From Lawsonibacter sp. (GTDB lineage: Bacteria > Bacillota > Clostridia > Oscillospirales > Oscillospiraceae), in assembly GCA_022793355.1 (NCBI GenBank), contig JAAWCR010000197.1, positions 1 through 11,358 on the forward strand: DNA of 11,358 nt, written 5' to 3'. Numbering within the stretch: the stretch's first letter is position 1; every line of letters begins with the position of its first letter. The notes beneath the pieces are model-generated. The model saw only the letters and a list, made by a program, of their open reading frames with translations. It was not told the DNA's origin and made no database searches. The position numbers were made by a program, and so were the translations under genes. This document shows positions 1 to 6,671 of this stretch, one piece after another.

Positions 1-153
1 CCCCAGGCAGGTCTTCTGACTTGAGGCTCTGCGCCCGGCTTCGCCTTCCCGGTTTCCCAGTGGCGTATGATGAAGCCCGGCTCCCCTCTCACAGCGGCGG
101 GACCGTGTTTTTCTTCCCTATTCTCCCAAATTTATCATCCGGACACCTGAGGC
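1..153 (-). promoter_or_regulatory. Cobalamin (adenosylcobalamin) riboswitch aptamer
   Basis: Read on the minus strand, this stretch has the conserved blocks of the cobalamin riboswitch in the right order. They are CAGGTG (144-149), GGGAGAATAGGGAA (113-126), a CCGCCGCTGTGA-type segment near 90-105, a GCCACTGGGAAACCGGGAAGGC-like arm near 43-65, and the B12 box AAGTCAGAAGACCTGCCT (5-22). In this RNA family, binding of a B12 cofactor usually turns off translation or transcription of a downstream B12 synthesis, uptake or B12-alternative gene. The aptamer ends at the window edge, so the expression platform and the regulated gene lie to the left and cannot be identified. Recognition rests on several ordered motifs, so the family call is firm; the exact ends are approximate. 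Confidence 0.93.
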
Positions 154-159
154 GGAGAG

Positions 160-168
160 ATTATACCA
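160..168 (-). promoter_or_regulatory. Promoter (extended -10) of the riboswitch transcript
   Basis: On the minus strand there is TGGTATAAT, a perfect -10 hexamer (160-165) with the TGn extension. It sits a few bases upstream of the first conserved riboswitch segment, placing the transcript start near 153. The -35 region is only T-rich, with no good TTGACA match; the extended -10 may compensate. Confidence 0.7.
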
Positions 169-309
169 CATCTTCCATCAAAAGAAAAGAAAAAATGACA
201 GGCTCGCTTTTTATGACCGCTGCTCTGCCAGGGAGCGGATTTTGCTGGACTTTTTCCAATTTTTGCGGTAAACTGTACCAGTAATTTTCATCTTCCAAGG
301 AGAACGACT

Positions 310-2457
310 ATGGACGCAATCATACAGACCCTGGCCCGGGAGCTTGGCCGCACAGAGGAGCATGTAAACAACGTGGTGAAGCTCATCGATGAGGGAGCCA
401 CCATTCCCTTTATTGCCCGGTACCGCAAGGAGCTCCACGGCTCCATGGATGACCAGCTGCTGCGTCAGCTGGCTGACCGGCTGCAATATCTGCGCAACTT
501 GGACGCCCGGAAGGGGGAGGTCAGGACCGCCATTGAAAACCAGGGCAAGCTTACTGAGGAGCTGTCCGCCGCTATCGGCTCCGCCGCCACCCTGGCGGAG
601 GTGGAGGACCTGTACCGCCCCTACAAGCAGAAGCGGCGCACCCGGGCCACCATCGCCCGGGAGAAGGGGCTGGAGCCCTTGGCCGCGCTGGCCTACGCCT
701 TTGGACCCGCTGTGGATATGGAGCAGGCCGCGCTGGACTACCTTGACCCGGAGAAGGGGGTCGAAACGGCAGCCGACGCCCTCCAGGGGGCCAGCGACAT
801 CATCGCCGAGCTCATCTCTGACGACGCCGACATCCGCAAAGAGCTGCGCGCCCTCTATCTGCGCCGGGCTGTGCTGGTGTCTCGGGCGGCGGACAAGGAG
901 CCGGAGGACACGGTGTACCGGCTGTACTACGACTTCAGGCAGCCGGTGAGCCGGGTTCAGGGCTATCAGGTGCTGGCCATCAACCGGGGAGAGCGGGAGG
1001 ATATCTTAAAGGTGGCTGTGGAGTTGGATCCGGAGACCGCCCACATCGCGGTACGCCGGATGACGGTCCCAAACCGTGCGGCTATGGACTTTGTCCGGGC
1101 GGCGGCGGACGATGCCTATGACCGGCTCATCCAGCCCTCCATGGAGCGGGAGATTCGGAATACCCTCACCGACCAGGCCAACGAGGGAGCCATCCACATG
1201 TTTGCGCTGAACCTCAAGCCACTGCTGATGCAGCCCCCGGTGAAGGGCCGGGTGACCATGGGGTTGGACCCGGGCTACCGCATGGGCTGCAAGGTGGCGG
1301 TGGTGGATGGCACCGGCAAGGTGCTGGATACGGCAGTGGTCTACCCCACCTACGGCGAGCGGCAGAAGCAGGAGTGCATCGGCAAGCTGTCCGGCATGAT
1401 TCGGGAACACAGCGTAGAGCACATCGCCATCGGCAACGGCACCGCCAGCCGGGAGACGGAGCAGATGACGGTAGAGCTTATCAAAAAAATGGGCGGCGGG
1501 GTCAGCTACATGATTGTCAGCGAGGCCGGAGCGTCGGTCTACTCCGCCTCCAAGCTGGCCGCCGAAGAGTTTCCCCAGTTCGACGTGAATCTGAGAAGCG
1601 CGGTGTCTATAGCCCGGCGGCTCCAGGACCCCCTGGCCGAGCTGGTAAAGATAGACCCCAAGGCCATCGGCGTGGGCCAGTATCAGCACGACATGCCCCA
1701 GGCCCGGCTGGGGGAGACCCTGGACGGCGTGGTGGAGGACTGTGTAAACGCGGTTGGGGTGGACGCCAACACCGCATCCCCCTCTCTGCTCCAGCGGGTG
1801 TCCGGCCTCACCGCCGCAACCGCGAAAAATCTGGTAAAATACCGGGAGGAAAACGGAGTGTTCACCACCCGGAAACAGCTGTTAAAGGTACCCAAGCTGG
1901 GGCCCAAGGCCTTTGAGCAATGCGCTGGCTTTATCCGGGTGCCAGAGAGCAAATCCGTTTTGGACAACACCGGCGTCCACCCCGAGAGCTACGGCGCGGC
2001 GGAACAGCTGCTCGCCGCCTGCGGTTTCACCCTGGAGGACGTGAAGGCAGGGACCATCGCCGGGCTGAAAGCCAGGGCGGAAGAAATCGGCTACGAGGCC
2101 CTGTCCGAAATCTGCGGTGCGGGCGCACCCACTCTGGCCGATATTGTGAAGGAGCTGTCCAAGCCGGGTCGGGACCCCCGGGACGAGCTGCCGCCCCCCA
2201 TCCTGCGCACCGATGTGATGGAGGCCAAGGACTTAAAGCCCGGCATGGAGCTTCAGGGCACGGTACGCAACGTGATTGACTTCGGCGTATTTGTGGACAT
2301 CGGCGTCCACCAGGATGGCCTGGTCCACATCTCCAAGCTCCCCCGCCGGGTCCGCCACCCCTCCGAGCTGCTGAGCGTGGGAGATGTCGTCACCGTCTGG
2401 GTGGTGGAGGTGGACGAAAAAAAGAAACGCATCTCACTGACTATGAAAAAACCGTGA
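310..2457 (+). CDS. tex: Tex-family RNA-binding transcription accessory protein
   Basis: A 715-residue full-length Tex protein, a conserved cytoplasmic nucleic-acid-binding factor linked to transcription and RNA metabolism. The N-terminal helical part has the family signature FIARYRKELHG (about residues 34-44) and LYRPYKQKRRTRA (about 101-113). A YqgF/RNase H-like domain starts near residue 313 (MGLDPGYRMG), helix-hairpin-helix motifs lie at about 491-560 (VSGLTAATAKNLV, VPKLGPKAFEQ), and a C-terminal S1 RNA-binding domain at about 641-713 (GTVRNVIDFGVFVDIG, DGLVHIS). The ATG at 310 follows AAGGAG (297-302) at proper spacing, and the protein begins as the family does. It is divergent from the riboswitch transcript. 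I could not settle a promoter between 170 and 300. Molecular role in this organism is inferred from the family. Confidence 0.97.
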   Translation: MDAIIQTLARELGRTEEHVNNVVKLIDEGATIPFIARYRKELHGSMDDQLLRQLADRLQYLRNLDARKGEVRTAIENQGKLTEELSAAIGSAATLAEVEDLYRPYKQKRRTRATIAREKGLEPLAALAYAFGPAVDMEQAALDYLDPEKGVETAADALQGASDIIAELISDDADIRKELRALYLRRAVLVSRAADKEPEDTVYRLYYDFRQPVSRVQGYQVLAINRGEREDILKVAVELDPETAHIAVRRMTVPNRAAMDFVRAAADDAYDRLIQPSMEREIRNTLTDQANEGAIHMFALNLKPLLMQPPVKGRVTMGLDPGYRMGCKVAVVDGTGKVLDTAVVYPTYGERQKQECIGKLSGMIREHSVEHIAIGNGTASRETEQMTVELIKKMGGGVSYMIVSEAGASVYSASKLAAEEFPQFDVNLRSAVSIARRLQDPLAELVKIDPKAIGVGQYQHDMPQARLGETLDGVVEDCVNAVGVDANTASPSLLQRVSGLTAATAKNLVKYREENGVFTTRKQLLKVPKLGPKAFEQCAGFIRVPESKSVLDNTGVHPESYGAAEQLLAACGFTLEDVKAGTIAGLKARAEEIGYEALSEICGAGAPTLADIVKELSKPGRDPRDELPPPILRTDVMEAKDLKPGMELQGTVRNVIDFGVFVDIGVHQDGLVHISKLPRRVRHPSELLSVGDVVTVWVVEVDEKKKRISLTMKKP

Positions 2458-2469
2458 GCATTCCGCATA

Positions 2470-2556
2470 TTTTGTAGGGGCCAACGACCCCAGAGGCCCG
2501 CCCTTAACGGCAAATATCCCATCAAATGGTGCGCCGGGGCCGTCGCACCCTACATT
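2470..2556. repeat. Imperfect inverted repeat between tex and dipeptidase gene
   Basis: The gap holds TTGTAGGGGCCAACGACCCC (2472-2491) and, inverted near the other end, GGGGCCGTCGCACCCTACAT (2536-2555). The two arms match at 15 of 20 positions when one is reversed and complemented, enclosing about 44 bases. This looks like a small dispersed palindromic repeat (MITE- or REP-like) with TGTAGGG ends. It encodes nothing. It could fold in RNA as a weak hairpin, but no T-tract follows, so I do not call it a terminator. Confidence 0.5.
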
Positions 2557-2572
2557 TGGAAAGGAGATTCTC

Positions 2573-3592
2573 ATGCTTCCCTATGCCCTCGTTGACCTAC
2601 ACTGCGACACTCTCACCGCGTTAACGGCGGAGGACGCCCCCCTGCTGGACGCCCTCCGGGACCCGGCCCGGCGCAGGAAGGCCGCCGCCTCTCTGACGGA
2701 CCGTATTCAGAAGGTGGACACCCTGAATCTCCCCGGGCGGCACTTTTCCCTCTCTGCCGTCCCGGAGGGGGTACGCTGGTGCCAGTGCTGTGCCATTTTC
2801 GTTCCAGACGGCCTGTCTCAGGAGGAGGCTGTAACCTATTACGACCTGCATCAGCGCAATTTCCACCGGCAGATGGATGCTTTGGCGGAGCTTGCCGCCC
2901 CCTGCCGGACCGCCGGGGAGGTAGAAGCCGCCTGGGAACAGGGCAAAGCGGCGGCCATTCTCACCGTGGAAAACGGATCAGCCCTGGCGGGCAGCTTGGA
3001 CCGGGTGGAGGTTCTGGCCCAGGACGGGGTACGGATGGTCACCCTCACTTGGAACGGAGAAAATGAGATTGGTTCCGGAAATGTGACCGACCACGGCCTG
3101 TCCCCCTTCGGGAAGGAAGCCATTCGTGAGCTGGAACGCCACGGAATCCTGGCCGACGTGTCCCACCTGAACGACCAAAGCTTCGCCGACTTTTTGGAAG
3201 TTTCCCAAAAACCTTTCGTGGCCAGCCATTCCAATGCCCGGAGCGTGTGCGGGCACAAGCGCAACCTTACCGACACCCAGATTCGGGAGATGGCGGCGCG
3301 GGGGTGCCTCATCGGCCTGAACTACTCCCAGGACTTTCTGCGCACCGGGGACCGGCCCGCTGTACTGGACGACCTGTACCGCCATGTGGCACATTTTTTG
3401 GAGCTGGGGGCGGAGCGCTGCCTGGCCTTGGGCTCCGATGCAGACGGCACCGATGTCCTCCCCGGTCTGGACAGCCCCGAGCGGTTCGCTGGGCTGTACC
3501 AGTACCTCCTGGAGCGCGGGCTCTCTCCCCTTCAGGCGGACGGCATTTTGTGGAAAAACGCCATGGATTTTTTGAAGCGAAGTGGAAATTAA
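2573..3592 (+). CDS. Membrane dipeptidase-type metallopeptidase, M19 family
   Basis: A 339-residue zinc dipeptidase of the renal dipeptidase family (M19), which cleaves dipeptides and often accepts a D-amino acid at the C-terminal position. The expected metal ligands are all present: H10 and D12 (DLHCDT), bridging E133 (TVENG), H198 (ADVSHLND) and H219 (VASHSNAR), and the catalytic-site aspartate D289 (ALGSDADG). Length and spacing match the family. There is no signal peptide, so despite the family name it should be cytoplasmic, perhaps in peptide salvage or wall dipeptide recycling (inferred). The ATG at 2573 follows AAAGGAG (2560-2566). It lies 115 bases after tex in the same direction, with a repeat in the gap, so co-transcription is possible but not shown. 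Confidence 0.95.
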   Translation: MLPYALVDLHCDTLTALTAEDAPLLDALRDPARRRKAAASLTDRIQKVDTLNLPGRHFSLSAVPEGVRWCQCCAIFVPDGLSQEEAVTYYDLHQRNFHRQMDALAELAAPCRTAGEVEAAWEQGKAAAILTVENGSALAGSLDRVEVLAQDGVRMVTLTWNGENEIGSGNVTDHGLSPFGKEAIRELERHGILADVSHLNDQSFADFLEVSQKPFVASHSNARSVCGHKRNLTDTQIREMAARGCLIGLNYSQDFLRTGDRPAVLDDLYRHVAHFLELGAERCLALGSDADGTDVLPGLDSPERFAGLYQYLLERGLSPLQADGILWKNAMDFLKRSGN

Positions 3593-3604
3593 ACAGAAAT
3601 CCCC

Positions 3605-3633
3605 TTGTGGCTGCGGCCATTTTCTGGTATAAT
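3605..3633 (+). promoter_or_regulatory. Sigma-A-type promoter of the zinc-ribbon gene
   Basis: TTGTGG (3605-3610), a 17-base spacer, then TATAAT (3628-3633) preceded by TG at 3625-3626, giving an extended -10. It lies 13 bases after the dipeptidase stop and about 60 bases before the next start, so the small membrane protein can be transcribed independently of the dipeptidase. Confidence 0.75.
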
Positions 3634-3692
3634 GGCAGAAGAAGCCAGAAAACATACCGGCTGTACGAATCGGTCGAAAAAGGAGTATGATT

Positions 3693-3974
3693 ATGTCAAA
3701 ACGTTGCCCGGAATGTCATGCCGTCAACGAGGATTCCCGCGTATTCTGCAGTTCCTGCGGCTCCCCCCTGGACGCTGAGCTTCGGCTGATTCAGGACCTG
3801 GAAAAACAGAAAGCCACCCTCTCCAAGCCCAAGCCCGCCCCAACCGTCAAACACGACGATGACGACGATTACATTCCCCCAAAAACCGTGAACGAACCGA
3901 AGAGCGCCATGCCTTGGATTCTCCTTGGGCTGCTTGTGGCCGTAGCGGCGGTCGCCTATTTTATGCTGAAATAA
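3693..3974 (+). CDS. Small zinc-ribbon protein with C-terminal membrane anchor
   Basis: A 93-residue protein of unknown function. The N terminus is a treble-clef or zinc-ribbon knuckle with two CxxC pairs (C5-C8 in CPEC, C19-C22 in CSSC). A charged, low-complexity middle follows, with a run of five aspartates (DDDDDY), and a single hydrophobic helix ends the protein (about residues 73-92, WILLGLLVAVAAVAYFML). The zinc ribbon should face the cytoplasm with the C terminus as a tail anchor. Start choice: AGGAG (3681-3685) is seven bases from the ATG at 3693; another in-frame ATG at 3687 is almost on top of that site and unlikely. The stop codon lies inside the left arm of the terminator. The gene has its own promoter. 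Proteins of this build are common in Firmicutes, but I know no defined role. Confidence 0.85.
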   Translation: MSKRCPECHAVNEDSRVFCSSCGSPLDAELRLIQDLEKQKATLSKPKPAPTVKHDDDDDYIPPKTVNEPKSAMPWILLGLLVAVAAVAYFMLK

Positions 3975-4015
3975 ACGAACCCCCCGGAGATTATCACCCT
4001 CCGGGGGGTTCGTTT
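3973..4015. terminator. Bidirectional intrinsic terminator between convergent genes
   Basis: A perfect 17-bp stem (3973-3989 with 3999-4015) encloses a 9-base loop. It is GC-rich in the centre with A-rich left and T-rich right edges, so a U-run follows the hairpin when read either way (stronger on the plus strand, TTTTCTAT). It ends the zinc-ribbon transcript and, from the other side, the dnaX-ybaB transcript. Confidence 0.92.
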
Positions 4016-4042
4016 TCTATCTAGCCCGCTCCAATTACCGGA

Positions 4043-4396
4043 TTACAACCCCAGGCCGCCCAGATTCAGGCCGCCGGTGATAGACTGCATGGTGGAAGCC
4101 GCGTCGGCATCAGCCGAGCGCATAGCCTCGTTGACAGCGGCCACAATCATATCCTGAAGCATTTCCACATCCTCGGGGTCCACGGCCTCCGGATCCACCA
4201 CCAGATTTTTCAGCTCATGCTTGCCGTTCACCGTGGCGGTCACCATCCCACCGCCCGAAGCAGCCTGATACTCCTTTTCCTGGAGCTCCTGCTGCATCCG
4301 CATCATATCCTGCTGCATCTTCTGTGCCTGCTTAAGCATATTCATGTTCATGCCGCCGCCCATGCCGGGCATCCCCCGGCCGTAACCCTTTGCCAT
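4043..4396 (-). CDS. ybaB: YbaB/EbfC nucleoid-associated protein
   Basis: A 117-residue DNA-binding protein of the YbaB/EbfC family, which forms small dimers that bind and help organise the nucleoid. The family core is clear: a Met/Gln-rich helix (MLKQAQKMQQDMMRMQQELQ), the strand segment GMVTATVNGKHELKNLVVDPEAVDPEDVEMLQDMI, and the C-terminal helix VAAVNEAM. The N terminus is Gly/Met-rich (GMPGMGGGMNMN) and likely flexible. The ATG at 4396 has AAAGGAG eight bases upstream. It lies 21 bases after the dnaX stop, the usual dnaX-ybaB pairing. The recR gene that normally comes third is not here: a terminator follows instead. Confidence 0.95.
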   Translation of the reverse strand: MAKGYGRGMPGMGGGMNMNMLKQAQKMQQDMMRMQQELQEKEYQAASGGGMVTATVNGKHELKNLVVDPEAVDPEDVEMLQDMIVAAVNEAMRSADADAASTMQSITGGLNLGGLGL

Positions 4397-4417
4397 AATG
4401 AAAACTCCTTTATGTTA

Positions 4418-6193
4418 TTATTGTATTGTAATATTGTCAAACTGTCCCCCGAAGGATAACAGATCATCCAAGGGGTCCTTTTCCGCCGGAGGCGCGGCGG
4501 GCTGCGCCGGCTCTGCCGGGGGGGGCGTACCGGTGACCACGCTGACCTGGGCCCCTCCGCCGAAGGAGGCGGTCGCAGCCTGGGCCAGTTTTTCCAGCAC
4601 AGCCGGCTTGTTCAGCATGGAGCGGGTGAGCTCGCTGTCCACCCACAGAGTAAGCTTTCCGTTTTTCCACACTCCGCTCACCTTGGAGGGATTGTTGAGG
4701 TAGGGCATCACGGCAGGGGATATCTTTCCCCGCAGGCCCGCCGCGAAGGAGGGCCAGAAGGTGCTGTCTCCGCCGCTCTGCGGCGCCTGAGCAGGCGCTG
4801 TCTCCCTCGGCTTTAGGGATGCCGCTCCGCCCTGGTCCCCTCCCGTGGGACTCGAAGCGGCAGGGGGGACGGCTCTCACAGGGGCGGGGGCCGGTTCCTC
4901 AAAGACATAATCCGGCTCCTCGGGCGGCGCCTCCTCGGGGATGGGCGGTCCGTCCTCCTCCCAGGGGGGGCGGGTGTCAGCCTTGGAAGACGGACCGCCC
5001 CGAGGAGCGGGTTCTGCCGGGGCGGGCGCCGCGGGAGCGGCAGGAATTCCCTGTGCCAGCCGCTCCTCCAGACGGGCAATCCGGGCGGACAGCCCGGCGA
5101 AGGACTCGTCCAGTCCCTCGTCGCTGAGACGGATCAGGCAAAGCTCCGCGTCGGTGCGGCGGCTGGCACTGCGGGGCAGATCGCCGGCGGTCTTTTGAAG
5201 CTGGGTGAGCATTTGCAGCAGCCTGGGGGCGGGCAGCCGCTCTCCAAGCCTGCGCAGGGTGGCCTCGTCATAACCTCCGGCCATCAGGGCTCCGCAGCTC
5301 TGGGGGGCGGTCTTTCTCAAGAGCAGATCCCGGGCCAGGGCGGCCAGCTCCCCAAGCACCGAGCCCACGTCCTTTCCGTTGGCGTGCAGCCGCCCCAGGG
5401 TGTCCAGGGCGGCGGCGGTATCTCGGGCGGCCAGCCGCTCCATGAGGGCGGCAGTCTCCACATTTCCCGCCAGCCCCAAGGTGTCCAGAACGGCCTGTTC
5501 GTCCACGGCCGGCCCGCCCCCGGCGCACTGGTCCAGCAGAGACAGGGCGTCTCGCATCCCGCCGTCGGCCAGGCGGGCCAGCAGAGCGGCCCCCTCCGGG
5601 GTGAGGGGAATTCCCTCTTCCCCCGCCACATACTCCAGCCGCTGGGCAATCTGCATGGGCAGGATCCGTTTAAAGGCAAACTGCTGGCACCGGCTCTTGA
5701 TGGTGGCGGGAACCTTGTGCAGTTCGGTGGTCGCCAGAATAAAGAGGAGATGGGGGGGCGGCTCCTCCAAAATTTTCAAGAGCGCATTAAAGGCGGGGGT
5801 GGACAGCATATGAACCTCGTCCACGATGTACACCCGCTTCACCACGGCGGCGGGCGTATACACCGCCTCGTCCCGGAGGGCACGGACCTGGTCCACTCCG
5901 TTGTTGGAGGCGGCGTCCAGCTCAAGCACGTCCAGAATGGAACCGTTCTCGATCCCCAGGCAGGAGGGACAGGCGTTGCAGGGGTTACCGTCCTGGGGGT
6001 GCTCACAGTTCACCGCCCGGGCCAGAATCTTGGCGCAGGTGGTCTTGCCGGTGCCCCGGGTGCCGGTGAACAGATAGGCGTGGGACAGCCGGCCCGAGGC
6101 CACCTGGCGCTTCAGGGTGTCGGTGATGTGCTCCTGGCCCACCACATCGCCGAAGGTACGGGGCCGCCATTTTCGATATAACGCCTGATACAT
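4418..6193 (-). CDS. dnaX: DNA polymerase III subunit gamma/tau
   Basis: A 591-residue clamp-loader ATPase that loads the sliding clamp and organises the replisome. In the AAA+ part: start MYQALYRKWRPRTFGDVVGQ, Walker A GTRGTGKTT (residues 44-52), a zinc knuckle with C63, C72, C75 and C78, Walker B with DEVH (125-128), sensor 1 LATTE (153-157), the SRC arginine-finger motif (KSRCQQFAF), and a GGMRDALSLLDQ segment. A domain III collar follows, then a Pro/Ala/Gly-rich linker (about 385-480) and a C-terminal tau-like domain (about 490-560). The ATG at 6193 has GGAGG (6201-6205) seven bases upstream. I found no A-rich slippery heptamer of the E. coli dnaX type, so only the long form may be made. 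It sits just downstream of the SRP RNA gene on the same strand and may share its promoter. Confidence 0.97.
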   Translation of the reverse strand: MYQALYRKWRPRTFGDVVGQEHITDTLKRQVASGRLSHAYLFTGTRGTGKTTCAKILARAVNCEHPQDGNPCNACPSCLGIENGSILDVLELDAASNNGVDQVRALRDEAVYTPAAVVKRVYIVDEVHMLSTPAFNALLKILEEPPPHLLFILATTELHKVPATIKSRCQQFAFKRILPMQIAQRLEYVAGEEGIPLTPEGAALLARLADGGMRDALSLLDQCAGGGPAVDEQAVLDTLGLAGNVETAALMERLAARDTAAALDTLGRLHANGKDVGSVLGELAALARDLLLRKTAPQSCGALMAGGYDEATLRRLGERLPAPRLLQMLTQLQKTAGDLPRSASRRTDAELCLIRLSDEGLDESFAGLSARIARLEERLAQGIPAAPAAPAPAEPAPRGGPSSKADTRPPWEEDGPPIPEEAPPEEPDYVFEEPAPAPVRAVPPAASSPTGGDQGGAASLKPRETAPAQAPQSGGDSTFWPSFAAGLRGKISPAVMPYLNNPSKVSGVWKNGKLTLWVDSELTRSMLNKPAVLEKLAQAATASFGGGAQVSVVTGTPPPAEPAQPAAPPAEKDPLDDLLSFGGQFDNITIQ

Positions 6194-6215
6194 CCGGTCA
6201 CCTCCCGATCAAAGC

Positions 6216-6231
6216 GGCGGAGCTTTCCGCC
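6216..6231 (-). other. Small hairpin in the dnaX leader
   Basis: GGCGGA and TCCGCC form a 6-bp perfect stem with a 4-base loop, ending about 10 bases before the dnaX ribosome binding site. No T-tract follows. It could be a processing or stability element between the SRP RNA and the dnaX message; function is unknown. Confidence 0.4.
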
Positions 6232-6261
6232 ATAAGCCCCGGTTTTCCAATACAAATAAAC

Positions 6262-6563
6262 GCCCGGCGCAGGGCAAGACCGCACACCGGCCTTTGAAGC
6301 GCGGGACATACCCGTTACCTGGACAGCCGGCTCAAGAACAGTATCCCCGCGGCACACACGGCAGACCGCTTAGTGCTGCTCGGTTCCCCGCCTGACACGG
6401 TTCACGGGGCCGCGTTGCGCGGGACCGGTCTATCATCACTGCTTTTCCAGGGCGGACAGTACATCCACACGTCCGGGGGCCGGGATTCATTCCCGCTGTA
6501 GCGGATTGCGGGTACAGGGCACCGCTATCTCCCCAACTAGTGCGGCCTTGCTCCGCGCCGAGA
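6262..6563 (-). ncRNA. ffs: Signal recognition particle RNA, large (Alu + S domain) type
   Basis: The RNA of the signal recognition particle, which binds Ffh (SRP54) and targets nascent membrane and secreted proteins. Two conserved regions are recognisable on the minus strand. The Alu domain (6492-6538) reads GGGGAGATAGCGGTGCCCTG and onward, and closely resembles the Bacillus scRNA. The S-domain helix 8 (6375-6396) has GTCAGG, then CGG-GGAA-CCG, then AGCAGC. The ends are defined by a long terminal helix: 6539-6562 pairs with 6263-6286 (12 contiguous pairs, one mismatch, then about ten more pairs). At about 300 nt it is of the Gram-positive large class. TTTATTTGT follows the 3' end and may aid termination. 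It precedes dnaX, as scr does in Bacillus. Exact mature ends are estimates; weakly similar antisense reading frames here are spurious. Confidence 0.93.
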
Positions 6564-6583
6564 CGGAACAAAATCTGTTTTGT

Positions 6584-6612
6584 ATTGTACTATATTCTTC
6601 CCATTTAATCAA
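6584..6612 (-). promoter_or_regulatory. Promoter of the SRP RNA (and possibly dnaX-ybaB)
   Basis: On the minus strand, TTGATT (6607-6612), a 17-base spacer, then TACAAT (6584-6589), with AT-rich surroundings. Predicted transcription start is near 6576, about 14 bases before the SRP RNA terminal helix. I saw no better promoter directly before dnaX, so some dnaX transcription may read through from here. Confidence 0.75.
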
Positions 6613-6633
6613 TGTTTATTTTTCACAAGAAGG

Positions 6634-6664
6634 AAAAACATTCCCGCCCGTCCGGGCGGGAATG
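6634..6664 (-). terminator. Intrinsic terminator of the ftsEX-M23 operon
   Basis: On the minus strand a perfect 12-bp GC-rich stem (6653-6664 with 6639-6650) is followed at once by TTTTT (6634-6638). It lies 7 bases after the stop codon of the last M23 gene and before the SRP RNA promoter, cleanly ending the operon. Confidence 0.92.
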
Positions 6665-6671
6665 CGCCTGC

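Noticed and set aside
21..284. Plus-strand 87-codon frame
   Set aside because: It lies over the riboswitch and its promoter on the opposite strand, with no ribosome binding site.
170..309. A promoter for tex
   Set aside because: Candidates such as TAAACT and TAATTT lack a -35 box at proper spacing, so I did not call one.
5195..6181. Plus-strand 328-codon frame
   Set aside because: It is antisense to dnaX. Long antisense frames are expected in GC-rich genes, and the composition (Gly, Gln, His-rich) is not protein-like.
4418..6193. Programmed frameshift site in dnaX for a short gamma form
   Set aside because: No A-AAA-AAG-type slippery heptamer is visible, and the full long form is open throughout.
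6112..6571. Small minus-strand frames (79-81 codons) over the region upstream of dnaX
   Set aside because: They overlap the SRP RNA, which explains the conserved sequence.
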